DNA from: an uncultured Gelidibacter sp.
GTDB taxonomy: Bacteria; Bacteroidota; Bacteroidia; Flavobacteriales; Flavobacteriaceae
Assembly (NCBI RefSeq): GCF_947500795.1
Contig: NZ_CANMTE010000002.1
Coordinates: forward strand, 372,001 to 436,000
DNA: 64,000 nucleotides
Reading direction: 5' to 3'
Shown: one piece after another, positions 43,485-54,137 of the stretch
How the letters are laid out: every line of letters begins with the position of its first letter
Position numbering within the stretch: position 1 is the stretch's first letter
Notes under the pieces: model-generated
What the model was told of the DNA's origin: nothing
Database searches by the model: none
The model's input: the letters and a program-made list of their open reading frames with translations, nothing else
Translations under genes and position numbers: made by a program

Positions 43485-45254
43485 TTATACAATGTTCATC
43501 TTTTTCAATAGGAAACTCGCATTCATATTCTTGCAAACCCCAGTTTTGAACGTATAATCGAAATGCAATTCATCGTCAATAATTTCAGCGTCAAAATAGT
43601 AATTCTTGACATCCTCAAGTTCTTTCTCTATTTCACACAGGCTTAAATCGTGCGTTGCAATGATACCTGTAGCATTTGATGCGACAAGTTTTTCAACAAA
43701 TTTGCGTGAGCCTATCGCTTTATCGGTACTGTTGGTGCCTTTTAATATTTCATCTAAGATGATAAAATAGGGTTCTTCCTGAATGGCGTCTACAATAAAT
43801 TTTAAGCGCGTTAATTCTGAAAAGAAGTATGAGCTATCATCGGTTAAAGAATCGCTTGTACGCATGCTCGTAATGAGTTTTACAGGATTGTATTTGCTGG
43901 ACGTAGCACAAACTGGCAGACCCACATTCGCCATCACGATATGGAGGGAGACCGTTCTCAAAAATGTACTTTTTCCAGCCATATTAGCGCCTGTAACAAT
44001 AAAGAACTGTTCGTTCTCAATGACAAGATCATTATCCACTCGCTTTTCAGTTTTTAGTAACGGATGACCTAAACCAATTGCATTGATGACGTTCTTGTCA
44101 TTGGTAATTGTTGGAAACACATACTGTGGATGGTTAAATGCATAATTCCCTAAACTGTTATAGGCATCAAAGAACGATACGACTTCAAACCAATCTTCTA
44201 CTTTGTTTTTATAGTCTTCCAGCCATTGTTCTACTTTATAACTGTTTTTTAAATCCGATAAGAAATAACCGTTTCCAAAAATAGCAGAGATGAAGTTATT
44301 TCTATTATCCAACGCATCTAAGGCTTTCGAGAACTTATTGAAAATCAACGAAGCTTGCTGTGCTTCTGATTGAATTTGTTTTTGCTTTGCTTTTAGTAAT
44401 TCTGAGGTGAACGTTTCATTTTCGATTTGATTCAGAAGTAAGGCGTATTGCTTAAAAGTGTCCTTCACCTTTCCGGTGTGCACTGATAATTCATTAATCC
44501 TTTTAACGTAAATCGCGGTAATCCCTAATCCTAAAAAGAGCCAATATCCTAAAAAGTTAGGACTGAGAATTTCAAAAAAGAACAATGCAAATAGCGTAAT
44601 CGTACCCCCAAGAAACGCCATCGGAATCCATTTCATCGCTTTTGGCAGGAACATATTGTGGTTCTTTAGCCAAGTGATAATTGTTTGCGCTGGAGTTTCA
44701 ACTTTAATTAAACTTGCTGTTGCGGAATATAATTGACGCCATTCCGGTTTTGACGCCAGTTCCTTAATAGCTTCCTGGCGTTGTTCAATACCATCCACCG
44801 CGTTTGCTGTTAAAGCTTTCGCCAATTTTTCAGTACCCTCATCAATAACGGTTCTATTGATAAATTGAAAGAAAGAACCACGTCCAAATAAATCGATATC
44901 CAAACTATAAAAGTGTAAAGGATCTTGATAGGTTAGCCCTTTATTTCTATCGTGAAAGCTACCTTTACTAATGTCAATCTCTGTTTGGTTAATAGCGATT
45001 AAGGCTTTTTTAAGCTGTCTTTGGGCTTTTACATCAGTATATCTGGACAAAAGGAAAACAAAGATTAGAATGCCTACAAATGCGATTCCTGCTGCTATTT
45101 TCCAATTGGAAAAGGTCATATAGATTCCAAATGCGGTCAGCAAAAAAACCACTATGCGTAACGTGCTTAACAAGGTCATTTTTTTGTGCAATGCACTTGC
45201 TTCAGCCTGATAACGTTCTATATTTTGCTGGTAATAATGGTTTGGATTATCCAT
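43485..45254 (-). CDS. MutS-related ATPase with membrane segments
   Basis: 589 residues. Hydrophobic segments at about 30-50 and 53-72 and again near 215-255 come before a MutS core and ATPase with Walker A TGANMAGKST, SYFFSELTR and Walker B FIILDEILKGTNS, then ATHDLSL. There is no mismatch-recognition domain and no Smr domain, so it is neither MutS1 nor MutS2. Membrane anchoring of a MutS ATPase is unusual; function unknown. Confidence 0.82.
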   Translation of the reverse strand: MDNPNHYYQQNIERYQAEASALHKKMTLLSTLRIVVFLLTAFGIYMTFSNWKIAAGIAFVGILIFVFLLSRYTDVKAQRQLKKALIAINQTEIDISKGSFHDRNKGLTYQDPLHFYSLDIDLFGRGSFFQFINRTVIDEGTEKLAKALTANAVDGIEQRQEAIKELASKPEWRQLYSATASLIKVETPAQTIITWLKNHNMFLPKAMKWIPMAFLGGTITLFALFFFEILSPNFLGYWLFLGLGITAIYVKRINELSVHTGKVKDTFKQYALLLNQIENETFTSELLKAKQKQIQSEAQQASLIFNKFSKALDALDNRNNFISAIFGNGYFLSDLKNSYKVEQWLEDYKNKVEDWFEVVSFFDAYNSLGNYAFNHPQYVFPTITNDKNVINAIGLGHPLLKTEKRVDNDLVIENEQFFIVTGANMAGKSTFLRTVSLHIVMANVGLPVCATSSKYNPVKLITSMRTSDSLTDDSSYFFSELTRLKFIVDAIQEEPYFIILDEILKGTNSTDKAIGSRKFVEKLVASNATGIIATHDLSLCEIEKELEDVKNYYFDAEIIDDELHFDYTFKTGVCKNMNASFLLKKMNIV

Positions 45255-45269
45255 GTATAAAATATTTAT

Positions 45270-46202
45270 CTATAATTGCATGGCATCTACTGTGCCGAAA
45301 ATTGAAATTATAGTTTTAACGGCATTTTTGTAAAATTCCGGATGAATGTTTTCAAAAGTGTCAGAAGGTTTATGATAGTCTTTGTGGTCTTCTACACCAA
45401 AGTATAAAAATGGAATCTTCATTTTATGAAACGGCGCATGGTCTGAAGCGTGGGTCCAATTCTGTTTCCCATCTTGACCATCATGGCCCATTAGCAGTAT
45501 TACATCTGTTGAACTTTTATAATTGGAAATAACCGATTTTAAGGTAGTGTTATAAGCTGTTCCTACGGCATATAGCTCGTTTTTATCATTCCGACTGATC
45601 ATGTCCATATTGATATTGAGCTTAATTTTATCCAACGGAACTATGGCATTGTTGACGTAATGATGGGAACCTGAAATGCCTAATTCTTCTGCATCAAAAG
45701 CTGCTAAAATAACCGAATGCTCTGGCGGATGGTTTTCAAGATATTCGGCAAATGCGAAAAGTGCTGCTATACCTGATGCATCATCATCCGCACCATTATA
45801 AATTTGGTTGTTTTTGATGCCTTCGTGATCATAATGCGCTGAGATAACTATATATTCCTCTGGCTTTGTTGAACCTTTAATTAGTCCTAAAACATTGACA
45901 GCATTGTAGGTGGTGCCTCTTGTCGTAAATGTAAATGCTTGTTCGTAATCCTTAACTAATGGTTCAACATTTAAGATTTTGAATTTGTCTATGATATAGT
46001 GTTTAGCTTTTTCAGCACCGGCGGTTCCTGTACGTCTGCCTTCAAAGGCATCTGAAGACAAGGTTTTAATGTGGTGGATTAAACTGTCTGTGTTAAAACC
46101 ATAGTGTGCGTCAACACTAATCTGTTGCGCAGTAACCTGGGCATGAGCTAGTGTAATACTGCAAACCAATGCGAAAATCGAAAGGCACAATTTGTGCTTC
46201 AT
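45270..46202 (-). CDS. M28 family metallopeptidase
   Basis: 310 residues with a signal peptide MKHKLCLSIFALVCSITLAHAQ. Zinc ligands: H in SAHYDHEG, D in NGADDDASGIA, E pair in FDAEELGISG, D in NMDMIS and H near the end in DHKDYHKPSDTF. An extracytoplasmic aminopeptidase acting on peptides. Confidence 0.92.
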   Translation of the reverse strand: MKHKLCLSIFALVCSITLAHAQVTAQQISVDAHYGFNTDSLIHHIKTLSSDAFEGRRTGTAGAEKAKHYIIDKFKILNVEPLVKDYEQAFTFTTRGTTYNAVNVLGLIKGSTKPEEYIVISAHYDHEGIKNNQIYNGADDDASGIAALFAFAEYLENHPPEHSVILAAFDAEELGISGSHHYVNNAIVPLDKIKLNINMDMISRNDKNELYAVGTAYNTTLKSVISNYKSSTDVILLMGHDGQDGKQNWTHASDHAPFHKMKIPFLYFGVEDHKDYHKPSDTFENIHPEFYKNAVKTIISIFGTVDAMQL

Positions 46203-46231
46203 AATAGGGAGTATTTAAGATATAAAGAAAC

Positions 46232-46262
46232 AAAAAATCCCAATAAAGCATTGGGATTTTGA
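46232..46262 (-). terminator. sdhCAB terminator
   Basis: AAAATCCCAAT pairs with ATTGGGATTTT across a five-base loop with T runs on both sides. It lies about 40 bases after the sdhB stop (minus strand). Confidence 0.82.
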
Positions 46263-46302
46263 GTGATATTAATTTCTTCCTTTTGGGAAGTATATGATTG
46301 GA

Positions 46303-47049
46303 TTATCCTTTTAATCCTGCAGCTAAATATTCACGGTTTAATCGTGCAATATTTTCAAGAGAAATACCTTTAGGGCATTCCACTTCACAAGCTCCAGTAT
46401 TGGTACAGTTACCAAAACCTTCTTCATCCATTTGCTTAACCATGTTTAAAACACGCTCTGTAGCCTCAATTTTTCCTTGTGGCAATAATGCAAATTGCGA
46501 TACTTTAGCACCAACAAATAACATGGCAGATGAGTTTTTACAACTCGCTACACATGCACCACAACCAATACAGGTTGCAGATTCGAATGCTGTATCAGCA
46601 TCATGTTTATTAATTGGAATAGCGTTGGCATCTATCGTGTTTCCTGAAGTGTTGACAGAGATAAATCCACCAGCATGCTGAATACGGTCAAATGAACTAC
46701 GGTCTACAACTAAATCCTTAATGACAGGGAAAGCAGTTGCTCTAAAAGGCTCTATATGAATCGTGTCGCCGTCATTGAACATACGCATATGCAATTGGCA
46801 CGTAGTTACTAATCGGTCAGGCCCATGAGCTTCTCCATTAATATATAATGAGCAAGTACCACAAATACCTTCACGACAGTCGTGATCAAATGCTACTGGT
46901 TCTTCGCCTTTATTAATGAGTTGTTCATTTAAAACGTCTAACATTTCTAGGAAAGACATATCGCCTTCAATACCGTCAATTTGGTAATCGACTAGTTTTC
47001 CTTTGGTGTCAGCGTTTTTTTGACGCCATATTTTTAAGGTTAATTTCAT
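46303..47049 (-). CDS. sdhB: succinate dehydrogenase/fumarate reductase iron-sulfur subunit
   Basis: 248 residues. 2Fe-2S cluster in [15 protein letters not shown] near 60-75, 4Fe-4S in [12 protein letters not shown] near 155, and remaining cysteines [15 protein letters not shown] near 215-230. Transfers electrons from the SdhA flavin to the SdhC haem/quinone. Third gene of the sdhC-A-B operon, 11 bases after sdhA. Confidence 0.95.
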   Translation of the reverse strand: MKLTLKIWRQKNADTKGKLVDYQIDGIEGDMSFLEMLDVLNEQLINKGEEPVAFDHDCREGICGTCSLYINGEAHGPDRLVTTCQLHMRMFNDGDTIHIEPFRATAFPVIKDLVVDRSSFDRIQHAGGFISVNTSGNTIDANAIPINKHDADTAFESATCIGCGACVASCKNSSAMLFVGAKVSQFALLPQGKIEATERVLNMVKQMDEEGFGNCTNTGACEVECPKGISLENIARLNREYLAAGLKG

Positions 47050-47060
47050 AACGTTACTTC

Positions 47061-49058
47061 TTATTTATAACTTCTCTCTTTCACTTCAATATTCTCGTAC
47101 TTCAATTCTTCCTTATGAAGAACAGCCTCTTTTGGCTCACCTTTAAATTCCCATGCCGCAACATATTGGAATTCTGGTCGTCTCAATGCTTCACCTTCTT
47201 CTGTTTGGTATTCTTCTCTAAAGTGTCCACCAGCAGATTCTTCTCTTTGTAAAGCATCTTTCGCAAATAACTCACCTAATTCCAAGTAATCAGCTACACG
47301 CATTGCTTTTGCCAATTCCTCGTTATACTCGTTTTGCGTTCCAGGAACTCTAACATCTCTCCAGAATTCTTTACGAAGCTCTGCAATTTCAACAATAGCT
47401 TCTTGTAAGCCTTGTGCGTTACGAGCCATTCCGCATTTGTTCCACATGATTTTTCCAAGACGTTTATGGAAATGATCAACAGAATGTGTTCCTTTATTAT
47501 TGATTAAGTGATCTAAACTGTCTTTAACGTTTTTCTCTGCTTGATCAAATTCAGGTGTATTTGTAGGTATTTTTCCTGTACGAATATCTTTCGATAGATA
47601 ATCGCCAATAGTATATGGCAATACAAAATATCCATCAGCCAAACCTTGCATCAATGCCGAAGCACCAAGACGGTTAGCACCGTGGTCAGAGAAGTTTGCC
47701 TCTCCAATAGCATATAATCCAGGTACATTGGTCATCAAGTTGTAATCAACCCAAAGTCCACCCATGGTGTAATGCACCGCTGGATAAATCATCATTGGAG
47801 TGTTATATGGATCCTGATCTACGATTTTCTCATACATCTGGAATAAGTTGCCATACTTTTCTCTGATAACTTCTTGACCTAATTTTTTAACAAGCGCTTT
47901 ATCGTTAACATCTAAATGTCTTACGGTTGCTTGTTCTTTTCCGTAACGCTCAATAGCAGATGCGAAATCTAAGTAAACGGCTTCACCTGTTTTATTAACA
48001 CCATATCCAGCGTCGCAACGTTCTTTTGCTGCACGAGAGGCCACATCACGAGGTACTAAGTTACCGAATGCTGGGTAACGACGCTCTAAATAATAATCTC
48101 TGTTTTCTTCAGGAATTGCTGTTGGTTTTAATTTTCCTTCTCTAATGGCAAGAACATCTTCCATGTTTTTTGGTACCCAAATACGTCCGTCATTACGAAG
48201 CGATTCAGACATCAAAGTCAATTTAGATTGATGATCTCCAGAAACAGGAATACAAGTTGGGTGAATTTGAGTATAGCAAGGGTTTGCGAAGAAAGCGCCA
48301 CGTTTGTGTGCTTTCCAAGCTGCCGTTACGTTACTTCCCATCGCATTGGTTGACAAGAAGAATACGTTTCCGTAACCTCCAGTTCCTAATACAACAGCAT
48401 GAGCAGAATGACGCTCAATTTCACCTGTTACCAAGTTTCTTGCGATAATTCCTCGTGCTTTTCCATCAACGATAACAACGTCTAACATTTCGTGACGGTT
48501 ATACATTTTGATTTTACCACGACCAATTTGACGGTTCATGGCAGAATAAGCACCTAATAATAATTGTTGCCCTGTTTGACCAGCAGCATAAAACGTTCTT
48601 GATACAAGAACACCACCAAATGAACGGTTATCTAATAATCCGCCGTATTCACGTGCAAAAGGAACCCCTTGAGCAACACATTGGTCAATGATATTTGCCG
48701 ATACTTCTGCCAAACGATACACGTTAGCCTCACGAGAACGGTAATCACCACCTTTTACAGTATCATAAAATAAACGGTAAGTAGAATCCCCATCACCTTG
48801 ATAGTTTTTCGCAGCATTAATACCACCTTGTGCAGCAATAGAGTGAGCACGACGTGGTGAATCCTGGAAACAAAACGCTTTTACGTTATAGCCTAATTCT
48901 GCTAAAGTAGCAGCGGCAGAACCTCCAGCCAAACCTGTACCTACAACGATAACATCAATGTTACGTTTGTTAGCTGGGTTGACAAGGTTAATGTTGTTTT
49001 TATAGTTGGTCCACTTATCCGCCAGTGGGCCTTCAGGTATTTTTGAATCTAAAGCCAT
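47061..49058 (-). CDS. sdhA: succinate dehydrogenase/fumarate reductase flavoprotein subunit
   Basis: 665 residues. FAD-binding [19 protein letters not shown] near residue 37, the covalent-FAD histidine region [15 protein letters not shown] near 67, active-site motifs in [13 protein letters not shown] and [19 protein letters not shown]. The length exceeds the 570-600 of E. coli SdhA and matches the Bacteroidota/Wolinella-type enzyme. 12 bases after sdhC. Confidence 0.95.
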   Translation of the reverse strand: MALDSKIPEGPLADKWTNYKNNINLVNPANKRNIDVIVVGTGLAGGSAAATLAELGYNVKAFCFQDSPRRAHSIAAQGGINAAKNYQGDGDSTYRLFYDTVKGGDYRSREANVYRLAEVSANIIDQCVAQGVPFAREYGGLLDNRSFGGVLVSRTFYAAGQTGQQLLLGAYSAMNRQIGRGKIKMYNRHEMLDVVIVDGKARGIIARNLVTGEIERHSAHAVVLGTGGYGNVFFLSTNAMGSNVTAAWKAHKRGAFFANPCYTQIHPTCIPVSGDHQSKLTLMSESLRNDGRIWVPKNMEDVLAIREGKLKPTAIPEENRDYYLERRYPAFGNLVPRDVASRAAKERCDAGYGVNKTGEAVYLDFASAIERYGKEQATVRHLDVNDKALVKKLGQEVIREKYGNLFQMYEKIVDQDPYNTPMMIYPAVHYTMGGLWVDYNLMTNVPGLYAIGEANFSDHGANRLGASALMQGLADGYFVLPYTIGDYLSKDIRTGKIPTNTPEFDQAEKNVKDSLDHLINNKGTHSVDHFHKRLGKIMWNKCGMARNAQGLQEAIVEIAELRKEFWRDVRVPGTQNEYNEELAKAMRVADYLELGELFAKDALQREESAGGHFREEYQTEEGEALRRPEFQYVAAWEFKGEPKEAVLHKEELKYENIEVKERSYK

Positions 49059-49070
49059 ATTAGATATTTT

Positions 49071-49745
49071 TTAGTGATTAAAATGATGATAAAGTGCGAT
49101 AAAAATAAATCCTAATGGGATAATGATTGCATAAGCTTTACCAAACCCTTTTAATCCTCTTGTGTATTTATTGTTAGCTCCGACCGATTGGAATGCAGAA
49201 CTGAACCCGTGTAATAAGTGAAGTGCTAAAAACACAAAGGCAAGACAGTAAAGCGCTACACGCCATACGTCTACAAACTTGTGCTGCAATTCTTCAAAAT
49301 AGCGATATTCGCCATTTGCAAGCGTGCCGCTCATGTCTCCTTCTATGAATTTGGTGTTGATTTCCGGTAACCAGAAATCGTAAAAATGGAGTCCGAGGAA
49401 CAATAAAATCGCGCCACCTGTCCAAATCATGTTTCTGCTCATCCAAGTAGAATTGGCACTGCCATTATTCTTGACATAAGCAATTTTACGTGCGTTTCTG
49501 TTTCTTATTTCCAAGATCATTCCCATCACAAAGTGAAAAAGAACGCCCAAAATTAAAATGGGTTGAAAAACATATTGCACTACCCAGAAGGTTCCCATAA
49601 AATGAGAAGCCTCGTTAAATGTATCCGCACTAAATACTGATAGGATATTAATTGCAAAATGTTGTAATAAGAAAATCATGAGGAAGAATGCCGAAAGTGC
49701 CATGGCAAACTTTCTTCCAATTGAAGAATTTAAAATTCCGCTCAT
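49071..49745 (-). CDS. sdhC: succinate dehydrogenase cytochrome b subunit (SdhC, b558 type)
   Basis: 224 residues with five hydrophobic segments and histidines in them (LLQHFAINIL, LFHFVMGMI, FLGLHFYDFWL, ALHLLHGFSS, LYHHFNH), consistent with a di-haem single-subunit membrane anchor of type B succinate:quinone oxidoreductase. First gene of the operon, with a strong promoter. Confidence 0.92.
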   Translation of the reverse strand: MSGILNSSIGRKFAMALSAFFLMIFLLQHFAINILSVFSADTFNEASHFMGTFWVVQYVFQPILILGVLFHFVMGMILEIRNRNARKIAYVKNNGSANSTWMSRNMIWTGGAILLFLGLHFYDFWLPEINTKFIEGDMSGTLANGEYRYFEELQHKFVDVWRVALYCLAFVFLALHLLHGFSSAFQSVGANNKYTRGLKGFGKAYAIIIPLGFIFIALYHHFNH

Positions 49746-49771
49746 CTTTTGAAGGTTAGTTTAATGTTAAG

Positions 49772-49803
49772 CAAAGATACACTTCAATCGATTGAATGCC
49801 AAA
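49772..49803 (-). promoter_or_regulatory. sdhCAB promoter
   Basis: Minus strand: -33 TTTG (49803-49800), 20-base spacer, -7 TATCTTTG (49779-49772), about 27 bases before the sdhC ATG. Confidence 0.75.
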
Positions 49804-49840
49804 AAATAGAAATATTTATACTTATTTGGAATGATTTTAA

Positions 49841-51073
49841 TTAAAAATTAAAGCGCGGATTTACGATCGTGTTATATATAGAACCAAATGAGTAACTTAA
49901 ACCAACGTTGAAAAAATAATTATAACCCGATCTTAATTGTTGTTGTTGCAGTAAGAGTTTTTCTAAGGATACATCGCCTGCCGGAAGATTGATTTGGTTT
50001 CTGGTAATGCTATAACTGCCGCCCAAATTAAAGTTAAAACCTTTAACTATTCTGATATTTGTGCCTAAATAAAAGGTAAGCGAATTAAGACTTGTGTCGT
50101 GCAAATACTGTTCAAAAGCGGCTTCACCATTTATATTCCCCCATTTTTGGTTGACACTGCCTCCTAATTTCAATTCATGCTCCCATAGGTATTCATTTTC
50201 TTTGGCATAAACCGATTGCTGAATATAGTTGTTATAAGCGATGCCATTAGAATACGTCAGGGCCAACTGCTTTTTTGCTGATTCGGAATAGTTGAAGAAA
50301 TTGTATTCAATTGCTGGTTTAAACTCCCAGTAAAATTCTTGGTTGCTATACATTGATGATCCTAAATTGGCAAACGCACCTGCGGACCAATGGTCGCTGA
50401 TACTAATGATATCACTAATAGAAAGGTATTTTGAATTTCGCTTTGAAATAATATCAGTGCCGTTATAACTAAAGGTGGATTTATTCTCTGTAAAACCCGC
50501 CCTAAAGGAAAACTTGTTTGCCTCCGTAACACGTTTTGATGATACGTTGACATTAAAACTGCTGAATTTACTCGATTCTTCACCACTATAAAAACCAGAA
50601 ACGGAGGTACCAAAAACCCAATAATTCCAAGGGTCACTAATGCTGTCCGTAGCCGTTTCGTTCTCTAGAGGTTTCGTAATGTTCACTGAAATGTGCTCGG
50701 TACTGCCTTTCTTTATCCAATATCTGACCAATCCTAATTTTACATATTTTAAAATTTTAATTCTGATATCATCACTGGTCATATCTGAATCTGTAGAAAA
50801 CTTGATTTGATCTTGAAGGTCTTTAAACGATTTTTGACCTATAAAATCAATGGCATACTCACTGCCACCGCTGCCATTGGTTTGGCGTGTAAAAAATAAA
50901 TGGACTTCCGCATAATTTTGGTCTCTTACAAATTCAACGTTTGTAAGGTTTTGTTTAATGTAAGTCACATCGCAAATGTCGCAATCAAAGAATATCTTTA
51001 GGTCTCTCGACTCTTGGGAAAATGCATAGGAAGACACAAGAATAAGGCAGAAAATCAGAGCGGATTTAAGCAT
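49841..51073 (-). CDS. outer-membrane beta-barrel protein, unknown function
   Basis: 410 residues: signal peptide (MLKSALIFCLILVSSYAFSQ), an N-terminal domain with FFDCDICDVTYIKQNL and YAEVHLFFTRQTNGSGGSEY (residues about 27-85) that resembles the soluble parts of CsgG-like/penicillin-binding-activator folds, and from about 150 alternating strands ending in aromatic PRFNF, typical of a beta-barrel terminus. The conserved cysteine pair (CDIC) is a family mark. The function is not known to me. Confidence 0.7.
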   Translation of the reverse strand: MLKSALIFCLILVSSYAFSQESRDLKIFFDCDICDVTYIKQNLTNVEFVRDQNYAEVHLFFTRQTNGSGGSEYAIDFIGQKSFKDLQDQIKFSTDSDMTSDDIRIKILKYVKLGLVRYWIKKGSTEHISVNITKPLENETATDSISDPWNYWVFGTSVSGFYSGEESSKFSSFNVNVSSKRVTEANKFSFRAGFTENKSTFSYNGTDIISKRNSKYLSISDIISISDHWSAGAFANLGSSMYSNQEFYWEFKPAIEYNFFNYSESAKKQLALTYSNGIAYNNYIQQSVYAKENEYLWEHELKLGGSVNQKWGNINGEAAFEQYLHDTSLNSLTFYLGTNIRIVKGFNFNLGGSYSITRNQINLPAGDVSLEKLLLQQQQLRSGYNYFFNVGLSYSFGSIYNTIVNPRFNF

Positions 51074-51362
51074 GTAATTTAGCGGTTAAAGCGTTAGGGG
51101 CGTAAGATTAGCATGCGTGAAATCCCACAAATTCAATTGAATTTCAATCTAAAAGAAAATTAAAATCTGTTAGAAAGATAGAAAAAAAATGATTCTTAAT
51201 CATATGAAGTTGAAAATCCGCATGAATTTTTTAAAACGATATGTGACTAGGCGTCTAAAATTTGATTTCCTCATCGCATATTTTACGGTTAAAAATTTCA
51301 TAAAGCCGCTATAGATTTTTTTTAGCAACACTAAAACTGTAATTTTGAAAAAACTTCACATT

Positions 51363-52655
51363 ATGAAATACGATCAAATAGACCGCACACTTTTTATAAA
51401 GAACCGAAAAAACTTTATGGCTCAAATGAAACCGAGCAGTTTAGCGGTTTTCAACTCAAATGATATTTACCCAATTAGTGCTGATAGCACCATGCCTTTT
51501 CAACAACACCGCGATATTTTTTATCTAAGTGGTGTAGATCAGGAAGAAAGCATCTTGGTGCTTTTCCCAGATTGTCCAAAAGAAAACCATCGTGAAATTT
51601 TATTCTTAAAAGAAACGAATGATCATATTGCTGTTTGGGAAGGTGAGAAATTGAGTAAGGAAGCGGCGTTTGAAACATCTGGTATCAAAACCGTGTATTG
51701 GTTGCAAGACATGGAGAAAATCATGTTTGAATTAATGACGCAATGTGATACCGTTTACATCAATACAAATGAACATTATCGTGCCAATGTAGAAACGGAA
51801 ACTCGTGAAGACCGTTACACAAAATGGTTAAAGGAGAAATACCCTGCGCATTCTGTTGCGAAGAGTAATCCAATTTTACAGCGTTTACGTTCTGTAAAAG
51901 ATCCAATTGAGATTGACTTGATGCAAAAAGCATGTAACATCACTGAAAAAGGATTTAGAAGACTGTTGAGTTTTGTTAAACCTGGTGTTTGGGAATATGA
52001 AATTGAAGCTGAATTGATGCACGAATTTTTACGTAACCGTTCTAAAGGCTTTGCGTATACGCCAATTATTGCTGCTGGAAACAATGCGAATGTATTGCAT
52101 TATGTAGTCAACAATCAACAATGTAAAGAAGGCGATTTGATCCTATTGGATGTTGGTGCGGAATACGCTAATTATTCAAGTGATATGACCCGTACGATTC
52201 CAGTGGGCGGTAGATTTTCTAAGCGTCAAAAAGAAGTGTACAATGCTGTTAACCGCGTTAAAAAAGAAGCTTCTAAACTGTTGGTTCCTGGAACTGATTG
52301 GGCAGAATACCACAAAGAAGTTGGTGATATGATGACGTCAGAATTATTGGGTCTTAAACTACTTGACAAAGCCGATGTTCAAAATGAAAATAAAGATTGG
52401 CCAGCTTACAAAAAGTACTTTATGCATGGTACGAGTCACAATATCGGTTTGGATACGCATGATTACGGTATTTTAACTGAGCCAATGCAAGAGAATATGG
52501 TCTTTACTGTGGAGCCAGGTATTTATATTCCTGAAGAAGGGTTAGGTGTCCGATTGGAAGATGATTTGGTCATCCAAAAAACAGGAGAGCCGTTTAACTT
52601 GATGGGTAATATTCCTATTGAAGCAGACGAAATTGAAGACATAATGAATTCATAA
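51363..52655 (+). CDS. pepP: Xaa-Pro aminopeptidase (aminopeptidase P family)
   Basis: 430 residues from ATG 51363. The TTG at 51345 lies within a TAATTTTG -7 box (51340-51347) and is rejected. Pita-bread metallopeptidase: metal ligands in LLDVGAEYANYSSDMTRT, H in FMHGTSHNIGLDTHD, E in VFTVEPGIYIPEE and E in GVRLEDD. Removes N-terminal residues preceding proline. Confidence 0.93.
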   Translation: MKYDQIDRTLFIKNRKNFMAQMKPSSLAVFNSNDIYPISADSTMPFQQHRDIFYLSGVDQEESILVLFPDCPKENHREILFLKETNDHIAVWEGEKLSKEAAFETSGIKTVYWLQDMEKIMFELMTQCDTVYINTNEHYRANVETETREDRYTKWLKEKYPAHSVAKSNPILQRLRSVKDPIEIDLMQKACNITEKGFRRLLSFVKPGVWEYEIEAELMHEFLRNRSKGFAYTPIIAAGNNANVLHYVVNNQQCKEGDLILLDVGAEYANYSSDMTRTIPVGGRFSKRQKEVYNAVNRVKKEASKLLVPGTDWAEYHKEVGDMMTSELLGLKLLDKADVQNENKDWPAYKKYFMHGTSHNIGLDTHDYGILTEPMQENMVFTVEPGIYIPEEGLGVRLEDDLVIQKTGEPFNLMGNIPIEADEIEDIMNS

Positions 52656-52662
52656 CATAAAG

Positions 52663-52692
52663 AAAAAGGCACTTGAAAAAGTGCCTTTTTTA
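52663..52692 (+). terminator. pepP terminator, probably shared with lysC
   Basis: AAAAGGCACTT pairs with AAGTGCCTTTT around a short loop, flanked by A and T runs between two convergent genes. Confidence 0.85.
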
Positions 52693-52711
52693 TTTTTACA
52701 TGGTAACTGCG

Positions 52712-54034
52712 TTATGCAGGTACCAAGTCGAATACGTAGCGGTTGAGTTTTCTTAAAGTTTCAACCTTATCGCTCGTGTTAATCAACAATGATATATTGT
52801 TGTTGCTACCACCATAAGCAATCATTCTCACATTGACGTCTTGCAGAATTTGGAATAATTTTGGTGTGTCTGGATGATAGACAATCTGATTCCCCACTAA
52901 ACATACAATGGTTCTATAATCGTCCACTTCTACTGTGGCGAATTTTTCTAATTCTTCAACTATTTCTGAAAGGTGTTTCGTGTCGTCAATAGTTAGAGAC
53001 ACTGCAATTTCAGAAGTTGTAATCATGTCAATAGACGTCTCATACTTCTCAAATATTTCGAATACTTTTTTTAAGAATCCGTGGGCAAGGAGCATTCGGG
53101 CCGATTTAATTTTAATGGCTGTAATGCCGTCTTTAGCTGCAATCGCTTTAATGCCTTCACCATGAATAGCATTAGTGATTAATGTGCCGTGAGAGGAAGG
53201 TGACATTGTGTTTTTTAATCGCACAGGAATGTCCAATTCTCTGACAGGCATTACGGTTTGTGGATGTAAGATTTTAGCTCCGAAATACGCCAACTCCGCT
53301 GCTTCATCAAATGATAAATTTGAAATGGCATGTGTGTCGGGTACAAAACGCGGATCATTATTATGGAAACCGTCAATATCGGTCCAGATTTGAACTTCAG
53401 TAGCCTGTAAGGCAGCGCCAATAATTGTAGCCGTATAATCACTTCCGCCACGTTGTAAGTTGGCAATATTGCCATCAGCATCTAAGCAGATAAATCCTTG
53501 GGTGATATAAATGTCCGCTTCAGGGCGCTCTTCGATGATGCGGTTAAAACTCTGACGGATATAGAAATTATCGGGTTCATTAAATTTATCAATCCGCATG
53601 AATTCCAAAGCGGGAAGTAAACACGCATTCAGACCTTCTTGTTTTAAAAAACGACTGAAGATAAAGGTGGACAACAATTCGCCTTGAGCAACAATTTTAT
53701 TGGCTAATAATGGTGAATAAATAGCGTTGGTGTCATCTTTAAGCGAATCAAATATCGATTGCACATAAGTCTCTACTTCAGTTTTCAGCGCTTCGTTGTG
53801 AATCAATTTCGCCACCGTATGCTTATACGTGGTATGCAAATCAGAGATGAGGTCTAAGGCATTTTCAATCTCCTTAAATTTTATGCACTCTGAAATTGTT
53901 ACCAAGGTGTTGGTAGTTCCTGACATAGCAGATAAAACCACCACTTTGCGTTGGCCATCGTTAATGATGTTTTTAACATTGGTCATGTTTTCAATTGACC
54001 CTACAGATGTTCCTCCAAATTTTAAAACAAGCAT
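52712..54034 (-). CDS. lysC: aspartate kinase
   Basis: 440 residues. N-terminal KFGGTSVGSIENM, SDYTATIIGAAL, DIDGFHNNDPR and FGAKILHPQTVMPV mark the kinase domain, followed by two ACT-type segments from about 300. It phosphorylates aspartate for lysine, threonine and methionine. It is monofunctional (no homoserine dehydrogenase). Convergent with pepP and divergent from the ACT-like gene at 54138. Confidence 0.93.
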   Translation of the reverse strand: MLVLKFGGTSVGSIENMTNVKNIINDGQRKVVVLSAMSGTTNTLVTISECIKFKEIENALDLISDLHTTYKHTVAKLIHNEALKTEVETYVQSIFDSLKDDTNAIYSPLLANKIVAQGELLSTFIFSRFLKQEGLNACLLPALEFMRIDKFNEPDNFYIRQSFNRIIEERPEADIYITQGFICLDADGNIANLQRGGSDYTATIIGAALQATEVQIWTDIDGFHNNDPRFVPDTHAISNLSFDEAAELAYFGAKILHPQTVMPVRELDIPVRLKNTMSPSSHGTLITNAIHGEGIKAIAAKDGITAIKIKSARMLLAHGFLKKVFEIFEKYETSIDMITTSEIAVSLTIDDTKHLSEIVEELEKFATVEVDDYRTIVCLVGNQIVYHPDTPKLFQILQDVNVRMIAYGGSNNNISLLINTSDKVETLRKLNRYVFDLVPA

Positions 54035-54137
54035 AATTATAATGTATTAAGCGCACGAAAGTAGAGGTCTTAAGCCTCTTAGCCATAAGAATTCAAAATT
54101 TTGACTAATTTTACACAAAATGTTATATAATTAACAA

